From Rhodoferax sp. OV413 (GTDB lineage: Bacteria; Pseudomonadota; Gammaproteobacteria; Pseudomonadales; Pseudohongiellaceae): a stretch of DNA of 42,771 bases. Below are positions 17,638 through 25,366 of this stretch, piece by piece. The notes beneath the pieces were generated by a model. That model was not told the DNA's origin. It made no database searches and saw only the letters and a program-made list of their open reading frames with translations. How positions within the stretch are numbered: the stretch's first letter is position 1; each line of letters starts with the position of its first letter. The position numbers and the translations under genes were made by a program. The DNA lies in the NCBI GenBank assembly GCA_943330915.2, contig CALQJO020000025.1:1-42771 (forward strand), read 5' to 3'.

Positions 17638-18813
17638 ATGTCCATGGTTCTAAATTCAAGCTCTGACACACGCCTGACGATTTTACTGCTGAGTGCTTAC
17701 GATGCGGGCAGTCATCAGCAATGGCGACAAACGCTGTGTGAGATGTTTCCGCACTGCCACTGGACTTGCCTGACGCTGCCTGCCCGGCACTTTGCCTGGC
17801 GCGTGCGCGGCAATAGTTTGAGCTGGGCATTTAACCACCGGCGCGAGCTGACTGACAACTACGATCTGGTAATCGCCACCTCGCTCACCGATCTGGCCAG
17901 TCTGCGCGGTTTTGTGCCGACACTGGCAGGCATCCCGACGCTGGTGTACTTCCACGAAAACCAGTTTGCCTATCCGCCAAGCGCTGACCAGCATACCTCC
18001 GTTGAGCCGGCGATGGTGAACCTGTACAGCGCGCTGTGCGCCGATCATGTGGCCTTTAACAGTGAATGGAATCGGCGCAGCTTTCTGCTCGGAGCACAAC
18101 AACTACTGGCAAAACTGCCCGATCACGTCCCGCCCGGCCTGACCGAGCAGATTCGCGACCGGTCATCGGTGTTACCCGTGCCCTTGCCAGATCAACTGTT
18201 TATCCCGCGCCAGCAAGCGCGGCGCCCACACGCAGGTCCGCTGCAAATTGTCTGGAATCACCGCCACGAGTATGACAAAGGCCCAGATTTGCTGCTGCTG
18301 ATTGTCACTGAGTTGATTCAGGGGACGCAGCCGTTCCGCTTGCACCTGTTGGGCCAGCGTTTTCGCCGCCGCCCAGCGGCGTTTAATGTGCTGGATGCTG
18401 TCCTGAATGAGTATTACCAGCGCACTGGGATTGAGCCCGGCGTTAACCAGTACATCTCATTCCGGGCAGATTACCAGCAACTGCTGATGCAGTCGGACAT
18501 CGTTTTATCCACCGCGTTGCATGATTTTCAGGGATTATCCATGCTGGAAGCCGTCGCCCTCGGCTGTTACGCCGTTGCGCCTGATACCCTTGCCTACCCG
18601 GAGTATTTGCCCGCAGACGGGCTGTTTGCAGCCGCCGGACTGGATTTTCCCACGCAGGCGCGCAGTGCAGCGCTGTGTATTCAGCGACATGCGCAAGTTT
18701 TGCTGCACAGCCCCACGCCGGTTCTCAATCACCAGGACTACGCTGCCCGTGTGAGTGCCAGCGCGCTGCGATCATCATGGCAACACACCTTTCAGGCGCT
18801 GGTGAAATCATGA
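17638..18813 (+). CDS. DUF3524 glycosyltransferase, tRNA-queuosine mannosyltransferase-like
   Basis: A 391-residue protein. Its N-terminus (LTILLLSAYDAGSHQQWRQ, then TLPARHFAWRVRGNSL at about 45-60) matches the DUF3524 domain of the animal enzyme GTDC1/QTMAN, which mannosylates queuosine in tRNA-Asp. The segment LVYFHENQFAYP (about 102-113) is the family hallmark. The C-terminal half is a GT4-like glycosyltransferase domain: IVWNHRHEYDKGPDLLL (about 204-220) and the donor-binding FQGLSMLEAVALGCYAVAP (about 298-316) with its Glu. Bacterial members are widespread, but whether they act on tRNA is, as far as I know, less certain. tgt, needed to place queuosine in tRNA, is present at 27784-28902. 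The start could be the ATG at 17638 or the third codon at 17644. Confidence 0.85.
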   Translation: MSMVLNSSSDTRLTILLLSAYDAGSHQQWRQTLCEMFPHCHWTCLTLPARHFAWRVRGNSLSWAFNHRRELTDNYDLVIATSLTDLASLRGFVPTLAGIPTLVYFHENQFAYPPSADQHTSVEPAMVNLYSALCADHVAFNSEWNRRSFLLGAQQLLAKLPDHVPPGLTEQIRDRSSVLPVPLPDQLFIPRQQARRPHAGPLQIVWNHRHEYDKGPDLLLLIVTELIQGTQPFRLHLLGQRFRRRPAAFNVLDAVLNEYYQRTGIEPGVNQYISFRADYQQLLMQSDIVLSTALHDFQGLSMLEAVALGCYAVAPDTLAYPEYLPADGLFAAAGLDFPTQARSAALCIQRHAQVLLHSPTPVLNHQDYAARVSASALRSSWQHTFQALVKS

Positions 18814-18922
18814 CTTTCTGGTATGACATCCCCAGACTGGCCTTAAACTGCTTGTCCTTTTTACCGTCCAGCGTCTAAAGTTCTGCGCAGGATTTTGACC
18901 TTATTGACCTGATGGAGTACGT

Positions 18923-20089
18923 ATGCTTAAACCAGCAAAACCAACTGCAACGACCAGCCCGCTGGCCCAACCCTTTGTTTTCGCAAAACGACTGGTCAAT
19001 AGCTCGGTGATGGCAGGCCTGTTTTTGCTTTCCTCCCAAAGCCTTGTCCATGCGCAAGCAGTGCCCCCACCTGCAGATGCAGCGACAGATACTGCACAAG
19101 ATACCGAGCAAGCAACCATACAACAGGACAATGACGCCGCGTTTGTCGCCTGGCTGGCGGAGTTTCGGGCCGCTGCATTAGAGCGCGGCATCCGCGCTGA
19201 AACACTGGACCGTGTATTGCCGACCATTAGCCAGGAGCGTCAGGTCGTGCAGGCAGACCGCAATCAGGCTGAATTTGTGAACACCTATGCCAACTATCTG
19301 CAGCGCGTGAATACCAGTCGTATCGAAGCCGGCAAACAGCTGATGCAGACGCATGGCGACATGATCCGCCAGGTTTCTGCGGAATACGGCGTTCAGCATC
19401 GGTTTGTGGTATCCATCATGGGACTGGAAAGTAACTACGGTGCATTCCCTATCACCCAGCCATTGTTCAGTGTCATCGCAACGCTGGCCTATGATGGTCG
19501 TCGTGGCGAGATGTTCCGCAATGAACTGTTTGCCGCGCTGGAAATTGTTGATCGCGGCCTGGCAACGCCGGAGATGATGAAAAGCTCATGGGCAGGAGCA
19601 CTGGGCATCATCCAGTTCACGCCCAGCAGTTTTTTGCGACTGGCGGTTGATCACGACAAGGACGGCAAAATTGACTTGTGGAGCATGGGGCCCGATGTCA
19701 TTGCGTCTGTTGCCAATTATCTGCGCTCACATGGCTGGCAACAGGATCAGACCTGGGGACGCGTGGTCAGTCTGCCGCCAGGGGGTGAACAATCCCTGCA
19801 AGCACCGCAGGAAGCTGGGCTGACGCCAGACGCGGCGTGTCAGTCGTTTACCACCACAGGCGCATGGCGCTCTCTGACCGACTGGCAAGAATTGGGTGTC
19901 CGCCGTGCCAATGGCAGCGTGTTACCTACCCGCGATCTGCAGGCCGCACTGATCATTGGCGACGAGGGTGATGACAAAGGGTATCTGGTTTACCGCAACT
20001 TCTGCTCGATCATGCGCTACAACCCGGCGTTTCGATACGCACTGTCGGTTGGATTGCTTGCCGATGCTCTCGATGACATACGGGACTGA
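18923..20089 (+). CDS. Lytic murein transglycosylase B family (MltB-like)
   Basis: A 388-residue periplasmic enzyme that cleaves peptidoglycan glycan strands, leaving 1,6-anhydro-MurNAc ends. The N-terminus has a hydrophobic export signal (about residues 27-45, ending SLVHAQA) with no lipobox cysteine, so it is probably soluble. The SLT/MltB catalytic domain includes IMGLESNYGAFPITQPLFSV with catalytic Glu169, followed by SSWAGALGIIQFTPSSF. The C-terminal region (FCSIMRYNPAFRYALSVGLL) is typical of this family. A GGAG ribosome site lies five bases before the ATG. It converges on an MltD-type gene with nine bases between the stops. Confidence 0.93.
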   Translation: MLKPAKPTATTSPLAQPFVFAKRLVNSSVMAGLFLLSSQSLVHAQAVPPPADAATDTAQDTEQATIQQDNDAAFVAWLAEFRAAALERGIRAETLDRVLPTISQERQVVQADRNQAEFVNTYANYLQRVNTSRIEAGKQLMQTHGDMIRQVSAEYGVQHRFVVSIMGLESNYGAFPITQPLFSVIATLAYDGRRGEMFRNELFAALEIVDRGLATPEMMKSSWAGALGIIQFTPSSFLRLAVDHDKDGKIDLWSMGPDVIASVANYLRSHGWQQDQTWGRVVSLPPGGEQSLQAPQEAGLTPDAACQSFTTTGAWRSLTDWQELGVRRANGSVLPTRDLQAALIIGDEGDDKGYLVYRNFCSIMRYNPAFRYALSVGLLADALDDIRD

Positions 20090-20101
20090 TGCCTGGCATC
20101 A
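20087..20101. repeat. Palindrome spanning both convergent stop codons
   Basis: TGATGCCTGGCATCA is a perfect inverted repeat (7-base arms around one base). The first arm begins with the TGA of the MltB-like gene and the second contains the TGA of the MltD-like gene on the other strand. It might act as a weak bidirectional terminator, but no T-tract follows on either strand. Confidence 0.6.
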
Positions 20102-22231
20102 GGCCCCGTCCACTCTTGCCACAATAGGGAACACAATGGTTTGGCCCACGCGCACACGGGCGAAATCCAGATCAGGGTTGTACTGGCGCAATAACCACAA
20201 TGGCACGGCATAACGCTGCCTAGCCAGGACATCGATGGTTTCATTGGCTGCTAACTGATGGCGGTTGACGTCGGCGATGCGGTATTGACGGAAAAAACTC
20301 TCCTGAGCAGCCAGATGAAACTGACGTCGGCGCAGTTCAAATTGCTCGCCGGCAACCTGCGCTGGCAATTTAAAGCGCTGCCCCACAATCAAGGACTGAT
20401 TGGCGCGCATACCATTGGCTGAGCGCAGAGTCTGAACACTGGTCCCCGCCCACTCAGACAGGTGGCCCAGTGTCTCAGAAGCCTGAATTTCCACAGTATT
20501 ATCTGCCGCTACCGAATAATCAGCGGGATCTGCCGCCAACGCCTGTGTTGCCTGCTCATTGCTGGCAGCAACAGTTTCAACATCGTCAGTAGCGAGCTCA
20601 GATTCAACGGTATTGGCAGCAATAACCGGCACATCCACCGCATCACGATAAGCTGCGGCCAGAACGCGGGCATCACCCTCGGCAGGCAAACGCAGTTGCT
20701 GCCCGACGGCCAGCCGATCCGGGTTAGTCAGGCCATTGACCTGCATCAAGGCCGCCTCACTGACACGATAGCGGCGGGCAATTGAAGACACAGTATCGCC
20801 CGATCTGACTGCATAAGCAGCACCTGGCTCTGCCGCAACAGGTTCAGCAGCCGATAGCGTTTGGGTGATCATGTTGGTATCGTGCGGCAACAACAGCATT
20901 TGACCCACACGTATTCTGTGCGCATCAGAGAGTTGATTCAGTGTTACCAGTTGCGCCACTGACGTGTTAAATCGACTGGCAATTCCAGACAGACTGTCTC
21001 CGCGCTGAATGGTGTAATTGATGTCTGGTGTCTGGAAAGCATAAAGCTCGCCACCGGGAATTCGGTTCACCAGTGTCGCCAGTGAGTCACTAATCGAATG
21101 CGTCTGAATTTTAAGTTTGTAACCCTTGGGGATGCGCTTGCCACCTTCCCAGACCACCGGTCGTAATGCAGGATTGTCAAATTTGAGCTGATCCAGCGTG
21201 ACACCCAGAGCACCCGCCAGAACATCGGCCTCAACATAGGCCGGCAATTCCATCTCGTCATACTCTGGCGCAGGGTCCAGATGCAACACGCCAAACAAGG
21301 CCTGTGCCTGCCGCTCAAGATCCAGAACCGCCAGGAATTGCGGGTAGAAATTGCGACCCGCAAAACCAAAAGATGCACCTTTGTAGCGCTGAATGATCTG
21401 ACCGATATCATCGGTACCCAATTCCCGTTTGGCGCGCGCCATACCGCCCGTGCCATGGTTATAAGCGGTTAAGGCCAAGGGCCAGTTATCCAGTACTCCG
21501 TAGTTGTATTCCAGCAAACTCATGGCGGCATAAGTCGCTGCGTACGGATCCATGCGCTCATCAACAATGTGATCAATACGCATAAACCGCTGCCCTGTAG
21601 AGCGGATAAACTGCCACATCCCGGCCGCGTTGGCATGAGAGTAAGCACCGGGGTGGAACGATGACTCGACATGCGGCAGAGCGCCCAGTTCAACCGGCAA
21701 ACCGCGTTCAAGTGCCACGCGCTCAATATGCGCCCGGTAAGCGCCGGAGCGGATCAAACCTTCCACAAAACGATCAGACTGCCCTAACTGAAAACGCACA
21801 TTGGTGACCGCGGTGGCCAGACGGCTGTTACTGACACCCGGCCCGCCCCATGCATCGAGTATCTCCTGCTGCGTCAGCGTCAGGCCCTCGCGTTTTCCGC
21901 TGGCCAGTATCTGGAGATCTGCTTCAATACGTCGGCGAAAACCTTCAATCTGCTCACGGTTAAAATCAACTCGTCGGTAAATAACCGACAGATCTTCGGC
22001 ATCGTGTAAAAAACCGCTGTCGGTATCCACCTCGGTATACACCCGCGTCCAGAACTTTATTGCCGGCTCAATCTCCGGTGGGCGCGGGAACAACGGATTA
22101 CGGTCGGTGTTGTAAAGCGAGGGGGTGTCCTGTGCGACGGATAAGTGACTGGACAACACTGAAACTGCCAATAAAAACAACGTGATGCTTAACGACACAA
22201 CACCACGCAGACTGAATTTTACTGAACTCAT
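20099..22231 (-). CDS. mltD: Membrane-bound lytic transglycosylase D-like, four LysM repeats
   Basis: About 710 residues from the ATG at 22231, chosen because the signal peptide (VSLSITLFLLAVSVLSSHLSVAQ) then lies at the N-terminus. The SLT domain contains LPHVESSFHPGAYSHANAAG with catalytic Glu189, GMWQFI and the AYNHGTGG motif. Peptidoglycan-binding LysM repeats follow at about 406-449, 473-516, 579-623 and a weaker one at 656-702. E. coli MltD has two LysM modules, so this is an extended version. A long acidic linker (about 525-575) separates repeats two and three. The enzyme cuts glycan strands in the periplasm. There is no lipobox cysteine at the signal cleavage site, so membrane anchoring is not supported here. 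Confidence 0.92.
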   Translation of the reverse strand: MSSVKFSLRGVVSLSITLFLLAVSVLSSHLSVAQDTPSLYNTDRNPLFPRPPEIEPAIKFWTRVYTEVDTDSGFLHDAEDLSVIYRRVDFNREQIEGFRRRIEADLQILASGKREGLTLTQQEILDAWGGPGVSNSRLATAVTNVRFQLGQSDRFVEGLIRSGAYRAHIERVALERGLPVELGALPHVESSFHPGAYSHANAAGMWQFIRSTGQRFMRIDHIVDERMDPYAATYAAMSLLEYNYGVLDNWPLALTAYNHGTGGMARAKRELGTDDIGQIIQRYKGASFGFAGRNFYPQFLAVLDLERQAQALFGVLHLDPAPEYDEMELPAYVEADVLAGALGVTLDQLKFDNPALRPVVWEGGKRIPKGYKLKIQTHSISDSLATLVNRIPGGELYAFQTPDINYTIQRGDSLSGIASRFNTSVAQLVTLNQLSDAHRIRVGQMLLLPHDTNMITQTLSAAEPVAAEPGAAYAVRSGDTVSSIARRYRVSEAALMQVNGLTNPDRLAVGQQLRLPAEGDARVLAAAYRDAVDVPVIAANTVESELATDDVETVAASNEQATQALAADPADYSVAADNTVEIQASETLGHLSEWAGTSVQTLRSANGMRANQSLIVGQRFKLPAQVAGEQFELRRRQFHLAAQESFFRQYRIADVNRHQLAANETIDVLARQRYAVPLWLLRQYNPDLDFARVRVGQTIVFPIVARVDGA

Positions 22232-22282
22232 AGTCGAACTGATCCGGTTGGGGCAAAAGAGGGTATAAACGGCTGTGCAGCG

Positions 22283-22311
22283 ATCTTGCCTTTGGTCACC
22301 CCGAGTGTCAA
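22283..22311 (-). promoter_or_regulatory. Candidate sigma-70 promoter for the MltD-like gene
   Basis: Minus strand: a perfect TTGACA at 22311-22306, a 17-base spacer and CAAGAT at 22288-22283 (3 of 6 matches to the -10 consensus). It is 52 bases before the chosen start codon. Confidence 0.4.
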
Positions 22312-22329
22312 CCACGCATGGGTTTTCAC

Positions 22330-22360
22330 TTGTACAACACACAAAGACATCCACTATACT
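22330..22360 (+). promoter_or_regulatory. Candidate promoter for the PanP-like gene
   Basis: TTGTAC at 22330-22335 and TATACT (5 of 6 matches) at 22355-22360 with a 19-base spacer, about 30 bases before the ATG. The long spacer lowers confidence. Confidence 0.4.
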
Positions 22361-22390
22361 GCCCACCCCGTTTCCGGATGAGCACCTCTG

Positions 22391-24034
22391 ATGAGCGAGA
22401 ATAAAAAACTGGCAACAGCCAGCCTCGAGACTCTGTATCGCATCTTTACAGTGCCGGAAGCGCCTGACTCAACCCTTGGCAAAATTGATCAGTCTATCTC
22501 GCAGAATCTCACCGGATTCCTGCAGGAACACATCGTGGCCGCCGAGCGCAGTCTTGCCGATATCGAGCGTGACTTCGCAGATCCGCATATCCCCGAACAA
22601 CCAACGTTTGTCTCTGACCAGATTCAGTTTGTGCTGGATAAACTGGTTGCGCAGTCTGTCCATATCTCGGCTCCGAGTTTTGTGGGTCACATGGCCTCAG
22701 CCTTGCCCTACTTCATGCTGCCACTGTCGCGCATCATGATGGCGCTGAATCAGAATCTGGTAAAAGTAGAAACCTCCAAAGCGTTTACACCCATGGAGAG
22801 GCAGGTGATTGGCATGATCCATCATCTGATTTATCAACAAAACGATGATTTTTACAGTACTTGGATGCATGACCGCTCCCATGCGTTGGGCAGTTTCTGC
22901 TCAGGTGGCACTATCGCCAATCTCACCGCGCTGTGGGCAGCACGTAATAATGTCCTGGCTGCACGCGACGGTTTTGCGGGCATCGGCCAGGAAGGGCTGA
23001 TGGCTGGCATGCAGCACTATGGCTATCAGGGGCTGGCGATTCTGGTATCGGAACGCGGTCATTACTCGCTGGGTAAAGCGGCCGACATCCTGGGCATCGG
23101 TCGCCGCTCACTGATTCCTGTCGAAACGGATGCACGCAACAAAGTCCGCACTGACCTGCTAGCCCGCAAGTGCGACGAACTTGCCGCACAAAACATCAAA
23201 GTGATGGCGATTATCGGCATCGTGGGCACCTCTGAAACCGGCAGTGTCGACCCGCTGGATGCCATTGCTGATATTGCCGGGGAGCGTCGGATCCACTTCC
23301 ATGTTGATTCCGCCTGGGGCGGCCCTACGCTGTTTTCCGGCACACACCGACCTCTTTTAAAAGGTATCGAGCGTGCCGACTCTGTCACCTTTGACGCGCA
23401 CAAACAACTCTATGTGCCTATGGGTGCTGGAATTTGTGTTTTTAAAAACCCAGAGACACTGGCCAATGTGAAGCATCATGCGGAGTACATCATCCGCAAG
23501 GGCTCCAAAGATCTTGGCAGTCACACGGTAGAAGGATCACGTCCCGGCATGGCAATTCTGGTGCACTCTGGATTGCATATCATCGGGCGACAGGGGTACG
23601 AGTTACTGATTGACCAGGGCATACAAAAAGCCCGCGCGTTTGCCGAGATGATCAAAGCCAATCCCGACTTTGAACTGATCAGTGAACCTGAGTTAAACAT
23701 TCTTACCTACCGTTATGTCCCGGAGGATATTCAGCGCGCCTTGCTGGACGCTCCGGCCAGCCTGCGCAGTGAGGTGAATGATCAGCTCAATGTGTTAACC
23801 AAGCGCATACAAAAGACCCAGCGTGGTTACGGCCGCTCATTTGTATCGCGAACCAAACTGAATCCGGTCAAGCACGGGCGGGACCCGGTGATTGTGTTTA
23901 GAACTGTACTCGCCAACCCATTGACAACCATGGAGATTCTGAAAGATATGCTGGCGGAGCAGCAGGAGATCGTAAAAGAGCCGCAGATTCAGCAGCTGAT
24001 CAAACAGATCCGCAATACCTTCTGCGGTTGCTGA
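22391..24034 (+). CDS. panP: PLP-dependent decarboxylase, putative aspartate 1-decarboxylase (PanP-like)
   Basis: A 547-residue group II PLP decarboxylase. The PLP site is complete: SFCSGGTIANLTALWAARN (about 168-186), HVDSAWGG with Asp306 pairing the pyridine nitrogen, and the Schiff-base lysine in TFDAHKQLYVPMG (K338). N- and C-terminal regions (HISAPSFVGHMASALPYFMLPLSRIM) match the proteobacterial PanP family, which makes beta-alanine from aspartate for pantothenate/CoA and substitutes for the pyruvoyl enzyme PanD. A glutamate decarboxylase-like activity cannot be excluded from motifs alone. It is a single-gene unit diverging from mltD; downstream are repeat-borne hairpins that could end transcription. 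The C-terminus ends in FCGC. Confidence 0.88.
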   Translation: MSENKKLATASLETLYRIFTVPEAPDSTLGKIDQSISQNLTGFLQEHIVAAERSLADIERDFADPHIPEQPTFVSDQIQFVLDKLVAQSVHISAPSFVGHMASALPYFMLPLSRIMMALNQNLVKVETSKAFTPMERQVIGMIHHLIYQQNDDFYSTWMHDRSHALGSFCSGGTIANLTALWAARNNVLAARDGFAGIGQEGLMAGMQHYGYQGLAILVSERGHYSLGKAADILGIGRRSLIPVETDARNKVRTDLLARKCDELAAQNIKVMAIIGIVGTSETGSVDPLDAIADIAGERRIHFHVDSAWGGPTLFSGTHRPLLKGIERADSVTFDAHKQLYVPMGAGICVFKNPETLANVKHHAEYIIRKGSKDLGSHTVEGSRPGMAILVHSGLHIIGRQGYELLIDQGIQKARAFAEMIKANPDFELISEPELNILTYRYVPEDIQRALLDAPASLRSEVNDQLNVLTKRIQKTQRGYGRSFVSRTKLNPVKHGRDPVIVFRTVLANPLTTMEILKDMLAEQQEIVKEPQIQQLIKQIRNTFCGC

Positions 24035-24060
24035 CGTGTCGTTGAGGTATGTCGGTCGCT

Positions 24061-24241
24061 TTGCGCTTCAGAACTTCGTAGCGCCGGCCCTCTCCCGGCT
24101 CAGGGCAGTTCCTCACAACGACGCCTTTGGCGTCTTTATTGTTGTTCGGCTGCTTGCGCTTCAGAACTTCGTAGCGCCGGCCCTCTCCCGGCTCAGGGCA
24201 GTTCCTCACAACGACGCCTTTGGCGTCTTTATTGTTGTTCG
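24061..24241. repeat. Tandem 88-bp direct repeat (two copies, 93-bp period)
   Basis: Copies at 24061-24148 and 24154-24241 appear identical, separated by five bases. Each starts TTGCGCTTCAGAACTTCG and ends TTATTGTTGTTCG. On the minus strand each contains the module GACGCC-AAA-GGCGTC, GT, TGT, GAGGAA that recurs elsewhere in the window. Confidence 0.9.
24120..24134 (+). terminator. Mini-hairpin with T-rich tail, candidate panP terminator
   Basis: GACGCC, loop TTT, GGCGTC, followed by TTTATTGTTGTT. The same hairpin recurs in the second repeat copy at 24213-24227, giving two in a row after panP. The 6-bp stem is short, and the sequence is also part of a repeat, so termination is a reasonable guess only. 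Confidence 0.5.
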
Positions 24242-24268
24242 CTCACTGCCCTGAGCCGGGAGAGGGCC
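24179..24268. repeat. 23-bp perfect inverted repeat closing the tandem repeat
   Basis: The arm at 24179-24201 (in repeat copy two; identical to 24086-24108 in copy one) is exactly complementary to 24246-24268, with 44 bases between. The arm includes CTCTCCCGGCTCAGGG. The RNA or single-stranded DNA could form a long hairpin enclosing the mini-hairpin. Confidence 0.88.
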
Positions 24269-24320
24269 TGGGCCTGCGGAATTTCTGAGACTTTCGCCAA
24301 GAAGCGTCGCGTACCACTCA

Positions 24321-24352
24321 GGCGCAAGGCGCCGTTGCGAGGAATGCTCCAC
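24321..24352 (+). repeat. REP-like module (GGCGC hairpin + GAGGAA)
   Basis: GGCGC-AAG-GCGCC hairpin, then GTTGC, GAGGAA, then TGCTCCAC. It shares its arrangement with modules at 24061-24241, 29004-29060, 29338-29394 and 29420-29453. Confidence 0.7.
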
Positions 24353-24392
24353 TACATCTGTGGCCGCTCTACCAAGAAAAAAGCATTCAAGC

Positions 24393-25349
24393 TCAGGGAG
24401 TCGAATCTATCTCACTGTTATCACGCACCAACACCGCCACATCGTCCTTGCTGACTTTGAAGTACATCAGGAAATTACAGGCGACGAACAGCGACGTGAA
24501 GAAACCCACGCTGACACCCACAATCAGTGCCAGAGAGAAACTGTAGATCGCCTCGCCTCCCACGATAAACATTGCCCACAGCGCCAACAATGTTGTGAAG
24601 GATGTTGCGAAAGAACGCACTAATACCTGATTCAGCGAATGGTTGATAATAAACTCAATATCAGAAGTTCTAGAAGATCGCAGATTTTCGCGGACCCGAT
24701 CAAAAACCACGATGCTGTCATTTATTGAATAACCAATCACAGCCAATAACGCTGCAAGGGTGGTCAGGTCAAAACTGATTTCGAACAACGAGAGTACACC
24801 CAGCACAATCACCACGTCGTGCATCAATGCGGCAACGGCAGAGACGCCAAACTTGTATTGAAAGCGTATCGCTACGTAAACCATGATGATCAACATCGCT
24901 GCTAACACAGCCAGTGCAGCCTGCTCGGTCAGTTCCGAGCCTACCCGAGGCCCCACAAACTCAGAGCGACGCAATTCAACAGCAGTGGAACTATTAGCCG
25001 ACAGCACCGCCAGAACATCGACTCCCATAGAGGATGCCGCGTCAGACATCTGCGAACTGTCAGTATCCTCAACCGGCAGTCGCACCAATACATCGCGATC
25101 TGAGCCAAAGGTCACCGCCGTTGCGTCAACAAAACCGTTATCGACCAACTGCCGCCGCACATCCTCCGGGTTAACTGCCTCGGAATAACCTACCTCAATC
25201 AGAGTTCCCGCAGTGAAGTCCAGTCCAAGCTCAAAACCCTTAACAAAAATAGTAATCAGAAAAAACATGATCACTGTAAAGGAAAGGCCGCCAGTGACCC
25301 GGCGCACTTTGGGGCTCATAAAATCAATATCATTCTTAAGCAGGGCCAT
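24393..25349 (-). CDS. secF: Protein translocase subunit SecF
   Basis: A 318-residue inner-membrane protein (E. coli SecF is 323). The first membrane helix (VTGGLSFTVIMFFLITIFVKG) is followed by FELGLDFTAGTLIEV, the family's periplasmic-domain signature. Five further helices include VIGYSINDSIVVFDRVRENLR (about 210-230), the conserved SecD/F proton-path segment. With SecD and YajC it uses the proton gradient to help pull exported proteins through SecYEG. It lies 17 bases downstream of secD in the usual order. The C-terminus ends in a short acidic cytosolic tail. Confidence 0.97.
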   Translation of the reverse strand: MALLKNDIDFMSPKVRRVTGGLSFTVIMFFLITIFVKGFELGLDFTAGTLIEVGYSEAVNPEDVRRQLVDNGFVDATAVTFGSDRDVLVRLPVEDTDSSQMSDAASSMGVDVLAVLSANSSTAVELRRSEFVGPRVGSELTEQAALAVLAAMLIIMVYVAIRFQYKFGVSAVAALMHDVVIVLGVLSLFEISFDLTTLAALLAVIGYSINDSIVVFDRVRENLRSSRTSDIEFIINHSLNQVLVRSFATSFTTLLALWAMFIVGGEAIYSFSLALIVGVSVGFFTSLFVACNFLMYFKVSKDDVAVLVRDNSEIDSTP

Positions 25350-25366
25350 GTTGGTATGCCTGTGAT

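Larger units (their letters stand above)
24035..24392. other. Repeat-rich intergenic region between panP and secF
   Basis: 358 bases between convergent genes with no supported gene. It contains two tandem 88-bp repeat copies, a 23-bp inverted arm that pairs with them, two terminator-like mini-hairpins and a further REP-like module. A short open frame across the repeats is repetitive and not credible as a gene. Confidence 0.8.

Noticed and set aside
24061-24241. CRISPR array or coding repeat protein
   Set aside because: Only two long copies with a five-base gap, so there are no spacers; the short open frame across them merely translates the repeat.
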